Below are positions 32,045 to 41,065 of a stretch of 49,815 nucleotides of DNA, one piece after another. Position 1 is the stretch's first letter, and every line of letters starts with the position of its first letter. A program made the translations under genes and the position numbers. Source of the stretch: Phycisphaerales bacterium (GTDB taxonomy: Bacteria; Planctomycetota; Phycisphaerae; Phycisphaerales; UBA1924); the NCBI GenBank assembly GCA_028285065.1, contig JANQQG010000252.1:1-49815 (forward strand), written 5' to 3'. The notes below the pieces were generated by a model. It saw nothing but the letters and a program-made list of their open reading frames with translations. It was not told the DNA's origin and did no database searches.

Positions 32045-33715
32045 CTACGACCCGAAGTACGCGTTGACGTAGTCGAAGAAGTCCTGCGCATTCTCGTAGC
32101 CGTCGTTGTTGATGTCGTGCCAGCGACCGTTGAAGTAGCGGTCGATGAAGTCGAAGAAGTCGCCGTCGGTGACGAACCCGTCGAGGGTCAGGTCGGCCGG
32201 GTTGTCGGACACGACCAGGGTGCGGCCGACCTTGACGTCGCCGATCGTGCGCCGGTGACCGTCGGGCCAGACAACGACGACTTCGTCGATCGTCTCCTCG
32301 AGGTCAAGCCCGAAGCCCTGGATCAGCTCGTGCTGGGACTTGAAGCTCGAGCCCGCGACGACGTCGCGCCACCACCAACGCTCGCCGCAGCGCACGCCGA
32401 TGCGTGAGCCCACGCCGAACAGGTTGTGGTCACGCCCCGCCACGCGGACGCGGCACCAGGTCTTCGAACCGGTCTCGGCCGCCTGGTTGGTGTAGATCCG
32501 GATCCGTCCGTTGAGCACGCCGAGCGCGAGGTCGACGTCCCCGTCTGCATCGATGTCCGCCTTGGCGAGGCTGAAGGCCTGGGCGTAGGCATCCACGCCC
32601 GCTTGGGCGGCGTGATCCTGCATCGGCCAAGCGCCGTCGGTGAGGAAGAGGCGGCTGCTCCCGTTGTGGTTCGCGACGAACAGGTCCTCGTCTCCGTCGT
32701 TCTCCGCGTCGAAGAACGCGGCTCCCCAGTAGACCGAGCCCGTGCCCGTCACGCCGGCGGCCGCCGCGGACTCGACGAACGTCCCGTCGCCCTGGCTGAG
32801 CAGGAGGACGTTGGCTGGTCCGGAGTCGGTGAGGTAGACGTCGGGATAGCCATCGGCGTTGAGGTCGCCGAAGGTGATGCACATGGCGTCGAGGCAGGTG
32901 TACGCGCCTGTCTGTGCGCTGATCTCGGTGAAGACACCCCCGTCGTTGCGGTAGTGCTTCGTGTGCAGGCGCGGGCAGTCGATCCGTCCCTTGTCCTCCG
33001 CGACGAACAAGTCCAGATCGTTGTCGCGGTCGATGTCGATGAAGCCGCCTTGGAAGCTCGGCGCGTCGAGTTCGACGAGCCCCCGAGCAACCGCTGCCTC
33101 GGTGAACGTGCCGTCGGCGTTGTTGATGTACAGCTTGTTGAGCGAGATGGGCGAGTTGCACAGCGCGTCCGGCGAGCGGTTCGCCAGGAACAGGTCGACC
33201 CAACCGTCCCCGTTGATGTCACCCCACGAGGCACCGGTGCCGGGCCCGACGTTGACGATGCCGCTCGCGGGCGTCACGTCGGTGAAGGTGAAGTTCCCGT
33301 CGTTGCGGAATAGGTATGTGGGCGCGCAGTACGCGGTGATGAGCAGATCGAGGTCGCCGTCGGCGTCGTAGTCAGCGCCCGTGACGCAGCTTGCTTTGTT
33401 GATCAGGCCGATGCCGGTCAGCGCCGAGACGTCGTCGAACATCCCCGAGCCGTCGTTGCGATAGACGCCAACCACGCGCGACGCGGCGCCAACGCTCACG
33501 AAGTCCGGATCGTGATCGTTGTCCAAGTCGATGAAGGCAACACCGGGACCGAAGCTCTGCCCGGCTTGGTAGAACGACGTGAGGTAGCTCACCCCACGCG
33601 CCACGGCCTGTTCTTGGAACAACGCTTGAGCGTTCGCAGCCGAGACCGGCCCGAGCGTAAGCGCACCGACACCGATCCCTGCCGTAATCACGGCCGACCC
33701 ACACACGCGCGCCAT
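32045..33715 (-). CDS. Exported FG-GAP/VCBS repeat protein with ASPIC/UnbV and dockerin-like tail
   Basis: The track start (34036) adds a spurious N-terminus; the ATG at 33715 follows GGAAGGAG and begins a signal peptide (MARVCGSAVITAGIGVGALTLGPVSAANAQ), giving 556 residues. At least seven FG-GAP/VCBS-like units follow, with calcium loops such as DYDADGDLDLL, DINGDGWVDLF and DIDADGDVDLAL. An ASPIC/UnbV region spans about 415-505 (HNLFGVGSRIGVRCG, VVVWPDGHRRTI). The tail (506-556) has two dockerin-like loops ending DFFDFIDRYF and DFFDYVNAYF, similar to the triple-repeat protein. Probably a secreted beta-propeller of unknown ligand. Confidence 0.9.
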   Translation of the reverse strand: MARVCGSAVITAGIGVGALTLGPVSAANAQALFQEQAVARGVSYLTSFYQAGQSFGPGVAFIDLDNDHDPDFVSVGAASRVVGVYRNDGSGMFDDVSALTGIGLINKASCVTGADYDADGDLDLLITAYCAPTYLFRNDGNFTFTDVTPASGIVNVGPGTGASWGDINGDGWVDLFLANRSPDALCNSPISLNKLYINNADGTFTEAAVARGLVELDAPSFQGGFIDIDRDNDLDLFVAEDKGRIDCPRLHTKHYRNDGGVFTEISAQTGAYTCLDAMCITFGDLNADGYPDVYLTDSGPANVLLLSQGDGTFVESAAAAGVTGTGSVYWGAAFFDAENDGDEDLFVANHNGSSRLFLTDGAWPMQDHAAQAGVDAYAQAFSLAKADIDADGDVDLALGVLNGRIRIYTNQAAETGSKTWCRVRVAGRDHNLFGVGSRIGVRCGERWWWRDVVAGSSFKSQHELIQGFGLDLEETIDEVVVVWPDGHRRTIGDVKVGRTLVVSDNPADLTLDGFVTDGDFFDFIDRYFNGRWHDINNDGYENAQDFFDYVNAYFGS

Positions 33716-33737
33716 GCGGCGCTCCTTCCCTGATCCG

Positions 33738-33895
33738 CGCCGCCCACGATGCGGCGAGCCGGGACCACGCTGCCCGGCTCTCGAGGGGCCGTGTGCATGA
33801 GCCCGCTCCCGGTGGTCCGGAAGCCCTGTCGGGCCCCTGCGGCCCTCCCCAACACATCGAGTGCGACGCTCCCACCACGGAGCCTCGAATCGAGG
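33738..33895 (-). promoter_or_regulatory. GC-rich leader with stacked inverted repeats upstream of the FG-GAP gene
   Basis: Within 180 bases of the start codon are CGCCGC...GCGGCG (33738-33756), GAGCCGGG...CCCGGCTC (33756-33780, perfect 8 bp), GAGCCC...GGGCCC (33799-33836), CCGG-TGGT-CCGG (33809-33820) and the palindrome CCTCGAATCGAGG (33883-33895). The first two hairpins abut directly. It may be a structured 5' untranslated region; it matched no riboswitch family I could confirm. Confidence 0.35.
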
Positions 33896-34201
33896 TCTCA
33901 GAAGACTAACCGAATGAGGGGTGTTCGGCAATGGTAAAGGGAACCGGACGTGGGCGACCGAGGGCCCGAAGCACCGGCTCCCGAGCGTGTCTGGTCGCGG
34001 TCGCATCGGAGCGCGTGGGTGCGACGTCGAAGACAACGATCGACTGTGCGCTCAAGATCGAGCGCGTTGCTTCGCGCCGACCAGCGAGAATCCCGGCTGG
34101 CGATCGACTGGTCGACGTCTTGCCCACGCGACCTGGCGTGGCCCCGTCTTGTCGGTGTGCGTTGGTCATGAAACGGGCCAAGGAGAGTGCGCGGGCACTT
34201 G

Positions 34202-34217
34202 GTGTCGAGATTGACAC
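34202..34217 (+). promoter_or_regulatory. Inverted repeat GTGTC-N6-GACAC overlapping a TTGACA box
   Basis: A perfect 5-6-5 inverted repeat lies about 150 bases before the mmsA start, and its right arm contains a consensus -35 element TTGACA (34211-34216). The -10 region is weak (ACATGG). It may be an operator/promoter for the pyrimidine cluster; no regulator gene is adjacent. Confidence 0.35.
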
Positions 34218-34370
34218 GATCACCTCTGGGCGGACATGGTTGAGGAAGAGGCGCCCCTTTCCCCCTGCCACACCACCACTTGCGGCCCGGCAGCGCTTCT
34301 GAGACACTACCTCGTTCCGCCCAAGGGCACGCTGCGCATTCATGCCCCCGGTGGAGACAAGGGGCATGCC

Positions 34371-35867
34371 ATGAGCACCACCGACGCACCAGTCCTGCCG
34401 CACATCATCGGCGCGACCAAGCTCACCAGTTCCGGCGGCGAGCAGCGGGTCAACATCGACCCGTCCAACGGCCAGCCCGTCGCGACCGTCCCCCTCGACG
34501 ACGTCGATGCCGCCGAGAAGGCCGTCCGTGCCGCGGCCGACGCGTACCCAAGCTGGTCGCGGACGCCCGTCGGCGATCGCATCCAACATCTGTTCCGCTA
34601 CAAGGCGATCCTCGAAGCGAACATCGACGAGCTCGCCTCGATCATCGTGCGCGAGCACGGCAAGACCACCGGCGAGGCGATCGGCTCCGTCCGGCGCGGG
34701 ATCGACTGCATCGAGCACGCCTGCGGTGCGCCAATCCTCATGATGGGGCGCACGCTCCCGCAGATCGCCGTCTCGTCATCGTTCTGCCGCACCGAGGACG
34801 AGGGCGGCGTCGGGCTTGATTCGTCCGTTGACCGCCTCCCGCTGGGCGTCTGCGTCGGCATCACCCCGTTCAACTTCCCGATGATGGTCCCGCTGTGGAT
34901 GTGGCCGATGGGCGTGGCCTGCGGGAACACGTTCGTCCTCAAGCCATCGGAGCGCGACCCGGCCGCCGCCGTGCGCGCGATGGAGCTCGCCCAGGAGGCG
35001 GGCTTCCCCGAGGGCGTCCTGAACCTCGTCCACGGCGGGCCGAAGGTCGTCGATCACCTGATCAAGCACGACGACGTCCGTGCGATCTCGTTCGTCGGCT
35101 CCACGGCCGCGGGGCGCGCCATCTACGCGACTGGCTGTGCGCACGAGAAGCGTGTGCAGTGCATGTGCGGAGCCAAGAACTACTCGATCATCATGCCCGA
35201 CGCCAATCGCGAGGCCGCCATCGACGGCATCGTCGGCTCCGCCTTCGGCAACACCGGTCAGCGCTGCCTGGCCGGCTCGGTCGTCGTATGCGTCGGCGAC
35301 TCAGCCGACTGGCTCGTTCCCGGCGTGGTCGAGCGAGCCAGGGCGATGAAGATGGGTCGGGGCGACGCCGCCGGCACCCAGATGGGACCGCTCCAGGACA
35401 AGGGCGCGCACGATCGCGTCGTCAACTACATCCAGCGCGGCGTGGACGAGGGAGCCGACCTGCTCGTCGATGGGCGCAGCGCCCGCATGCCCGACAGCGG
35501 CTGCTTCGTGGGTCCGACGGTCTTCGACAACACCACTTCGTCGATGTCGATCGTCCGAGAGGAGATCTTCGGCCCCGTCCTCTCGGTCATGCGAGCGAAG
35601 ACCCTCGACGAGGGCGTCGGCTTCGTCAACGAGTCGGAGTACGGCAACATGTCCGTCATCTTCACCGACTCCGGCAACGCGGCTCACCGCTTCGAGGCGA
35701 CCGTCCAGGCCGGCATGATCGGCGTCAACGTCGGCGTCCCCGCCCCGATGGCGGCGTTCCCGTTCTCCGGCTGGAAGCGGTCGTTCTTCGGCGACCTGCA
35801 CACCAACGGCGAGGACGGCGTCCGCTTCTTCACCAAGTCACGCGTCACCGTCCGGCGCTGGATCTAG
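34371..35867 (+). CDS. mmsA: CoA-acylating methylmalonate/malonate semialdehyde dehydrogenase
   Basis: The ATG at 34371 gives MSTTDAPVLPHIIGATK and 498 residues, matching family length; the track start at 34236 is upstream of the promoter-like region. Catalytic Cys299 lies in FGNTGQRCLAGS. The general-base Glu of ordinary aldehyde dehydrogenases is replaced by Asn270 in CMCGAKNYSIIMPDAN, the hallmark of CoA-acylating MmsA. It converts malonate semialdehyde to acetyl-CoA, or methylmalonate semialdehyde to propionyl-CoA, with NAD+ and CoA. Here it would finish beta-alanine and beta-aminoisobutyrate breakdown. First gene of the five-gene plus-strand cluster. Confidence 0.92.
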   Translation: MSTTDAPVLPHIIGATKLTSSGGEQRVNIDPSNGQPVATVPLDDVDAAEKAVRAAADAYPSWSRTPVGDRIQHLFRYKAILEANIDELASIIVREHGKTTGEAIGSVRRGIDCIEHACGAPILMMGRTLPQIAVSSSFCRTEDEGGVGLDSSVDRLPLGVCVGITPFNFPMMVPLWMWPMGVACGNTFVLKPSERDPAAAVRAMELAQEAGFPEGVLNLVHGGPKVVDHLIKHDDVRAISFVGSTAAGRAIYATGCAHEKRVQCMCGAKNYSIIMPDANREAAIDGIVGSAFGNTGQRCLAGSVVVCVGDSADWLVPGVVERARAMKMGRGDAAGTQMGPLQDKGAHDRVVNYIQRGVDEGADLLVDGRSARMPDSGCFVGPTVFDNTTSSMSIVREEIFGPVLSVMRAKTLDEGVGFVNESEYGNMSVIFTDSGNAAHRFEATVQAGMIGVNVGVPAPMAAFPFSGWKRSFFGDLHTNGEDGVRFFTKSRVTVRRWI

Positions 35868-35896
35868 GCACCCCGATCTGTTCGAAAGAGACGTCA

Positions 35897-36766
35897 ATGC
35901 CCCGAGTCACACGAGCCGCACTGATCCAGGCCTCCGACGCGCTTCCCGGTTCCGACGATCTCGACGCCATCAAGAGCGCGATGATCGAGAAGCACGTCGC
36001 GCTCATCCAGCAGGCCGCCGACAAGGGCGCGAACGTCTGCTGCCTGCAGGAGATCTTCTACGGCCCGTACTTCTGCGCCGAGCAGGACCCGCGCTGGTAC
36101 GCGACGGCCGAGCCGATCCCCGATGGCCCGACCATCAAGCTCATGCAGGACGTGGCCAAGAAGCACGCCATGGTCATGGTCGTCCCGATCTACGAGGTCG
36201 CCATGACCGGCGTGTACTACAACACGGCCGCGGTCATCGACGAGCAGGGCAACTACCTCGGCAAGTACCGCAAGCACCACATCCCGCACTGCCAGCCCGG
36301 CTTCTGGGAGAAGTTCTATTTCAAACCCGGCAACGGGGGCTATCCGGTCTTCGCCACGAAGTACGGGAGAATCGGTGTGTACATCTGCTACGACCGCCAC
36401 TTCCCCGAGGGCGCCCGCGCGCTCGGGCTCAACGGCGCCGAGATCGTCTTCAACCCCTCCGCGACCGTCGCCGGGCTCAGCGAGTACCTCTGGAAGCTCG
36501 AGCAGCCCGCGCACGCCGTCGCGAACCAGTACTTCGTCGGCGCGATCAACCGCGTCGGCACGGAGGCGCCATGGAACATCGGTGAGTTCTACGGCCAGTC
36601 GTACTTCGCCAACCCGCGCGGGCAGCTCATGGTCGAGGGCTCACGCGACAGCGACGAGGTCGTCGTCGCGGACCTGGACCTCGATCAGATCCAGGAAGTC
36701 CGCAACGTGTGGCAGTTCTTCCGCGACCGACGCCCGGAGTCCTACGACAGCCTGACCGAGATCTGA
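35897..36766 (+). CDS. Beta-ureidopropionase / N-carbamoyl amidohydrolase (nitrilase superfamily)
   Basis: The track's long frame from 34895 is a shadow; the ATG at 35897 gives 289 residues. The Glu-Lys-Cys triad is Glu52 (CLQEIFYGPYF), Lys126 (GKYRKHHIPH) and Cys164 (YICYDRHFPEGAR). The closest activities are N-carbamoyl-beta-alanine and N-carbamoylputrescine amidohydrolase; the FPEGAR/CQPGFWEKFYFKPG wording alone fits both. Neighbours (dihydropyrimidinase, beta-alanine-type transaminase, PreA) favour beta-ureidopropionase, giving beta-alanine, CO2 and ammonia. Confidence 0.88.
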   Translation: MPRVTRAALIQASDALPGSDDLDAIKSAMIEKHVALIQQAADKGANVCCLQEIFYGPYFCAEQDPRWYATAEPIPDGPTIKLMQDVAKKHAMVMVVPIYEVAMTGVYYNTAAVIDEQGNYLGKYRKHHIPHCQPGFWEKFYFKPGNGGYPVFATKYGRIGVYICYDRHFPEGARALGLNGAEIVFNPSATVAGLSEYLWKLEQPAHAVANQYFVGAINRVGTEAPWNIGEFYGQSYFANPRGQLMVEGSRDSDEVVVADLDLDQIQEVRNVWQFFRDRRPESYDSLTEI

Positions 36767-36767
36767 G

Positions 36768-38273
36768 TTGCCAGAGAAAGCCCCCAAACCCGATGCTCCC
36801 CCGGTCTCTCCACCTTCCACACCGGCGCTGCCCAACCCCTTGATCAACGACGACCTCGCCCCTGTGGCGGACAGCGCCCGCACCTGGAGCGCCTGGAACA
36901 TCGCAGCGCTCTGGATCGGCATGTCCGTGTGCATCCCGACCTACATGCTCGCTGCGAGCATGATCGACGCCGGCATGAACTGGTGGCAGGCGACGCTGAC
37001 CGTGCTCGCCGGCAACATGATCGTCCTGATCCCGATGGTCCTCAACGGGCATGCCGGCACCAAGCTCGGCGTCCCGTTCCCCGTGCTCGCCCGCGCGAGC
37101 TTCGGCACAGCCGGCGCGCACATCCCTTCCGTAGCGCGTTCGCTCGTCGCCTGCGGGTGGTTCGGGATCCAGTGCTGGATCGGTGGCGCCGCGATCTACA
37201 CGATCCTCGGCGTCCTCGGCCTGTTCGATCCGGGTCAGGACACCACGCTGCTGCCCGTGCTGGGCATCACCGCGATCCAGTTCGCCTGCTTCATGGCATT
37301 CTGGCTCGTGCATGTCGTCGTCGTCGTGCGTGGGGTCGAGTCGATCAAGCACCTCGAGTCCTGGGCCGCTCCGTTCCTGATCGCCTCGGGCCTCGCGCTC
37401 TTGATCTGGGCGATCGCGAGCGTCGATGAGCCGTCCAAGCTCTTCTCGACCGAGACGAACTTCGCGGAGGGCCAGAGTTTCTGGCGGGTCTTCGTACCGC
37501 AGCTGACCGCGATGGTCGGTTTCTGGGCGACGCTCAGCCTGAACATCCCCGACTTCACGCGCTACGCCAAGTCGCAGAAGAGCCAGGCCGCCGGCCAACT
37601 CATCGGGCTCCCGCCGACCATGACGCTGTTTTGCTTCATCGGCATCATCGTGACCGGCGCCACCATCGTGCTCTACGGCGACGCGATCTGGGACCCCGTC
37701 GAGCTCGTAGCCAAGATGGGCTCGCCGACCATCGTTGTGATCTCCATGATCGCGCTCGTCCTCGCGACGCTCTCGACCAATCTCGCGGCCAACGTCGTCA
37801 GCCCCGCCAACGGGTTCTCGAATCTCGCCCCGCGCCTGATCAGCTTCCGCGTCGGCGGACTCGCGACGTGTGCGATCGGCGTCCTGATGATGCCGTGGCG
37901 CCTGCTCGACGAGGTCGGGGACTACATCTTCACATGGCTGATCGGCTACAGCGCCCTGCTCGGCCCGATCATCGGCATCCTCCTGTGCGACTACTTCATC
38001 ATCCGCAGGACCAGGATCGATGTCGATGAGCTCTACGAGCGACACGGGCGCTTCGCGGGCGTCAACTGGCGGGCCATCGTGGCGCTCGTCGTCGCGATCC
38101 TGCCGAACCTGCCCGGCTTCATCAACGCCGCGACGAAGAAGGCGGTCTTTGCGCCCGGCTTCGACCTGATCTACGGCTACGCCTGGTTCATCGGCGTCGG
38201 CATCGGCGCCGTCGTGTACTGGGGGCTCATGACGCTCATGCCGCCCGCATCCGTCCGAGAGGCAACACAATGA
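36768..38273 (+). CDS. NCS1-family nucleobase:cation symporter
   Basis: The 501-residue protein starts at a TTG one base after the previous stop; no ATG precedes the conserved NPLINDDLAPV segment, so TTG is accepted. About twelve helices follow, beginning RTWSAWNIAALWIGMSVCIPTYMLAASMI, the NCS1 signature, with GVPFPVLARASFGTAGAHIP and LSTNLAANVVSPANGFSNLAPR later. NCS1 proteins import uracil, cytosine, allantoin or hydantoins. Context makes uracil, thymine or dihydropyrimidine the probable substrate. It overlaps the aminotransferase gene by four bases. Confidence 0.9.
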   Translation: MPEKAPKPDAPPVSPPSTPALPNPLINDDLAPVADSARTWSAWNIAALWIGMSVCIPTYMLAASMIDAGMNWWQATLTVLAGNMIVLIPMVLNGHAGTKLGVPFPVLARASFGTAGAHIPSVARSLVACGWFGIQCWIGGAAIYTILGVLGLFDPGQDTTLLPVLGITAIQFACFMAFWLVHVVVVVRGVESIKHLESWAAPFLIASGLALLIWAIASVDEPSKLFSTETNFAEGQSFWRVFVPQLTAMVGFWATLSLNIPDFTRYAKSQKSQAAGQLIGLPPTMTLFCFIGIIVTGATIVLYGDAIWDPVELVAKMGSPTIVVISMIALVLATLSTNLAANVVSPANGFSNLAPRLISFRVGGLATCAIGVLMMPWRLLDEVGDYIFTWLIGYSALLGPIIGILLCDYFIIRRTRIDVDELYERHGRFAGVNWRAIVALVVAILPNLPGFINAATKKAVFAPGFDLIYGYAWFIGVGIGAVVYWGLMTLMPPASVREATQ

Positions 38274-39634
38274 CGACACAAACCGTCCCCTCGCTCCCGC
38301 CCTGCGATCACACGCCGGCGCCCTATCGCGGCCCCTCGCGCGAGGACGTCATGGCCATGCGCCAGGAGTTCCTCTCGCCCGCCATTCTCACGTACTACAA
38401 GAACCCTGTCATGATCGTCGAGGGCTCGATGCAGTACCTCTTCGACGAGACCGGGCGTCGGTACCTCGACGGCTTCGCCGGCATCGTCACCGTCTCCGTT
38501 GGGCACTGCCACCCCAAGGTCATCGACGCTGTGCGCGAGCAGAACGATCGCTTCCAGCACACGACGACGATCTACCTCCACCCCAATATCGTCACCTACG
38601 CGAAGAAGCTGGCCGCCACGTTCCCGAAGGACTCCGGATTGTCCGTCTGCTACTTCACGAACTCCGGATCTGAAGCCAACGACCTCGCTCTCCTCATGGC
38701 GCGTGCGCACACCGGCAACTATGACGCCATCGCATTGCGCAACGCGTACCACGGGATGTCGCCCACGGCGATGGGCATGACCGCCCTGCACACCTGGAAG
38801 TCGCCCGTCCCTCAGGGATTCGGCGTCCACCACGCCAAGTGCCCGGACCTCTACCGCGGCCCGCACGGCGCCGACGACCCCGATGCGGCGCGCAAGTACG
38901 CCCAGGAGGTCGAGGAGGTCATCCGTTTCGAGACGCCCGGCACGCTCGCGGCCTTCATCGCCGAACCGATCCAGGGTGTCGGCGGCGCGGTGGACCTGCC
39001 CGATGGCTACCTCGACCACGTCTACAAGGCGGTGCGAGCAGCGGGGGGGCTGTGCATCTCGGACGAGGTCCAGACCGGCTTCGGACGCACCGGCACTAAC
39101 TTCTGGGGCTTCCAGAACCAAGGGGTCACACCCGACATCGTCACCATGGCCAAGGGCATGGGCAACGGCGCGCCCTGTGGCGCCGTCATCACCCGGCCCG
39201 AGATCGCGCAAGCCATGGCTCAGCGCCTGCACTTCAACACGTTCGGCGGCAACCCCGTCTCGATGGCACAGTGCGAGGCCACGCTCGACGTCATCCTCGA
39301 AGAGAACATCCAGCAGCGCGCACACGAGATCGGCGGGCTGCTCAAGGATGGCCTGGCCGACCTCATGTCACGCCACGACGCCATCGGTGACGTCCGAGGA
39401 CGCGGGCTCATGCTCGGTGTCGAGATCGTCTCCGATCGGACCAACAAGACCCCTGATGCCAAGTGCTGCGCCGACGTCTTCGAGCGTGCCAAGGAACTCG
39501 GAGTGCTGCTGGGCAAGGGCGGGCTGTTCGGGAACGTCTTGCGGATCAAGCCGCCGATGTGCATCACCCGCGAGGACGTGGAGTTCATGGTCCGCGTGCT
39601 GGACATCGCATTCAACGAGTGCGCTCGGAACTGA
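38270..39634 (+). CDS. AGXT2-like class III aminotransferase (beta-alanine / beta-aminoisobutyrate type)
   Basis: The 454-residue protein has YFTNSGSEANDLALLMARAHTGN, PLP-contacting Asp265 (CISDEVQTGFGRTG) and Schiff-base Lys295 (VTMAKGMGNGAPCGAV). The sequence resembles alanine-glyoxylate aminotransferase 2, which also transaminates beta-alanine and D-3-aminoisobutyrate with pyruvate or glyoxylate. In this cluster it would convert beta-alanine to malonate semialdehyde for MmsA. It overlaps the transporter stop by four bases. Confidence 0.9.
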   Translation: MTTQTVPSLPPCDHTPAPYRGPSREDVMAMRQEFLSPAILTYYKNPVMIVEGSMQYLFDETGRRYLDGFAGIVTVSVGHCHPKVIDAVREQNDRFQHTTTIYLHPNIVTYAKKLAATFPKDSGLSVCYFTNSGSEANDLALLMARAHTGNYDAIALRNAYHGMSPTAMGMTALHTWKSPVPQGFGVHHAKCPDLYRGPHGADDPDAARKYAQEVEEVIRFETPGTLAAFIAEPIQGVGGAVDLPDGYLDHVYKAVRAAGGLCISDEVQTGFGRTGTNFWGFQNQGVTPDIVTMAKGMGNGAPCGAVITRPEIAQAMAQRLHFNTFGGNPVSMAQCEATLDVILEENIQQRAHEIGGLLKDGLADLMSRHDAIGDVRGRGLMLGVEIVSDRTNKTPDAKCCADVFERAKELGVLLGKGGLFGNVLRIKPPMCITREDVEFMVRVLDIAFNECARN

Positions 39635-39652
39635 TACGAAGGGAGGGGCGCG

Positions 39653-41059
39653 ATGCCTCTGCTGATCAAGGGCGGGCGGATCATCACGGCCACCGAGGAC
39701 TACAGGGCCGACGTCTACTGCGCGGATGAGCAGATCACCAGCATCGAGGCCGACATCGATCCCGCCTCGGTCGCGCCCGACACCGAGGTGATCGACGCGA
39801 CGGGCAAGTACCTCTTCCCCGGCTTCATCGACCCGCACGTGCACATCCACCTGCCCTTCATGGGCACGAACGCCAAGGACGACTACGAGTCGGCCTCCAA
39901 GGCAGCCCTCGCCGGCGGGACGACCACGCTCATCGAGATGATCTGCCCCGGCCCCGATGACGAGCCGCTCGCCGCGTTCAACGAGTGGAACGACAAGGCC
40001 AAGCCCCTTGCGGCCGTGGACTACACGTTCCACATGGCTGTCGTCCGCTTCGACGAGCTCGCCCATCGCCAGCTCTCGCAGATCGTCACGGATGAGGGCA
40101 TCGCGTCGTTCAAGGTGTTCCTGGCGTACAAAGGCGCATTGGACCTCAGCGACAGCGACCTGTTCGATTTGCTCAAGATGGCGCGCCGGATGGGCGTGAT
40201 CACCACGGTTCACTGCGAGAACGCGGAGGCCGTGGATGCGATGCAGACCAAGCTGATCGGCGAGGGCAGGACGGGCCCGGAGTGGCACGAGCCCTCGCGC
40301 CCGACCTGCGTGGAAGCGGGGGGGGTGCACCACATCGCGACATTCGCCGAGCTCACGGACGCGCACATCTACGCGGTCCATACCTCATGCGCCGATGCGC
40401 TCCGCGTCGCGGTCGATGCGCAGCTCCGGGGCGTGAACATCTGGGTCGAGGCGGTCGCCCCACACCTTGTGCTCGACGAGACGTACGCCCAGCGCACGGA
40501 CGGCTTCGAGGGCGCCAAGTACGTCATGTCGCCCCCGCTCCGTGAGAAATCCAACCAGGACGCGCTCTGGGCGGGGCTCAAGTCCGGGGCCGTCTCGACC
40601 ATCGGTACCGACCACGCGCCGTTCGACTTCAAGGGTCAGAAGGACATGGGGACCGACGCGTTCACCAAGATCCCCAACGGGATTCCGTCCGTGCAGGAAC
40701 GCATCGACCTCGTTCACACCCACGGCGTCCTCGAGCGCAAGATCGATCTGAACACGATGGTCAGCGCGTGCAGCACGAACGCCGCCCGCATCTTCGGGCT
40801 CTACCCGCGCAAGGGCGCGATCCGCGTGGGTGCCGACGCCGACCTCGTCGTCTACGACCCGACCCACAAGCACACGCTCAGTGTCGAGACGTCGCACTCG
40901 AAGGTGGACTACAACGCCTTCGAGGGCTGGGAGATGACCGGGCGATCAGACGTCGTCACCGTTCGCGGCAAGGTCCAGGTACGCGACGGCACCTTCTGCG
41001 GCGACATCGGGCGCGGCCGCCTCCTGAAGCGCAAGCCGACCCATCCGTCCACCGGCTGA
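39653..41059 (+). CDS. hydA: Dihydropyrimidinase / D-hydantoinase
   Basis: The 468-residue amidohydrolase has metal-binding His62 and His64 (FIDPHVHIHLP), a carboxylated-Lys candidate at 160 (SFKVFLAYKG), His187 (VHCEN), His243 (VHTSC) and the TDHAPF aspartate. It opens the ring of dihydrouracil and dihydrothymine to N-carbamoyl-beta-amino acids, the step before beta-ureidopropionase. The ribosome site GGGAGGGG lies close upstream. It converges with preA, six bases apart. Confidence 0.93.
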   Translation: MPLLIKGGRIITATEDYRADVYCADEQITSIEADIDPASVAPDTEVIDATGKYLFPGFIDPHVHIHLPFMGTNAKDDYESASKAALAGGTTTLIEMICPGPDDEPLAAFNEWNDKAKPLAAVDYTFHMAVVRFDELAHRQLSQIVTDEGIASFKVFLAYKGALDLSDSDLFDLLKMARRMGVITTVHCENAEAVDAMQTKLIGEGRTGPEWHEPSRPTCVEAGGVHHIATFAELTDAHIYAVHTSCADALRVAVDAQLRGVNIWVEAVAPHLVLDETYAQRTDGFEGAKYVMSPPLREKSNQDALWAGLKSGAVSTIGTDHAPFDFKGQKDMGTDAFTKIPNGIPSVQERIDLVHTHGVLERKIDLNTMVSACSTNAARIFGLYPRKGAIRVGADADLVVYDPTHKHTLSVETSHSKVDYNAFEGWEMTGRSDVVTVRGKVQVRDGTFCGDIGRGRLLKRKPTHPSTG

Positions 41060-41065
41060 CCGAGC

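Larger units (their letters stand above)
33716..34370. other. Gene-free region of 655 bases
   Basis: No ORF here has credible protein features; the track's ORFs are GC-driven. The left part is a structured leader of the FG-GAP gene, the right part should hold the promoter of the pyrimidine cluster. The middle (about 33900-34200) shows nothing I can name. Confidence 0.6.

Noticed and set aside
33780-33840. Possible ZTP (pfl) riboswitch, from the string ACCACCGGGAGCG and a GGGCCC/GGGCTC helix on the minus strand
   Set aside because: The conserved ACUGGC and GCCUGGGC elements are missing and the downstream gene has no link to folate or purine metabolism.
34895-35896. Upstream half of the 623-residue ORF ending at 36766
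   Set aside because: The part before 35897 is out of frame with mmsA and Arg-rich; only the nitrilase part from the ATG at 35897 is real.
36627-38279. 550-residue minus-strand ORF
   Set aside because: Antisense of the NCS1 transporter; repetitive DDE/RR composition without hydrophobic pattern.
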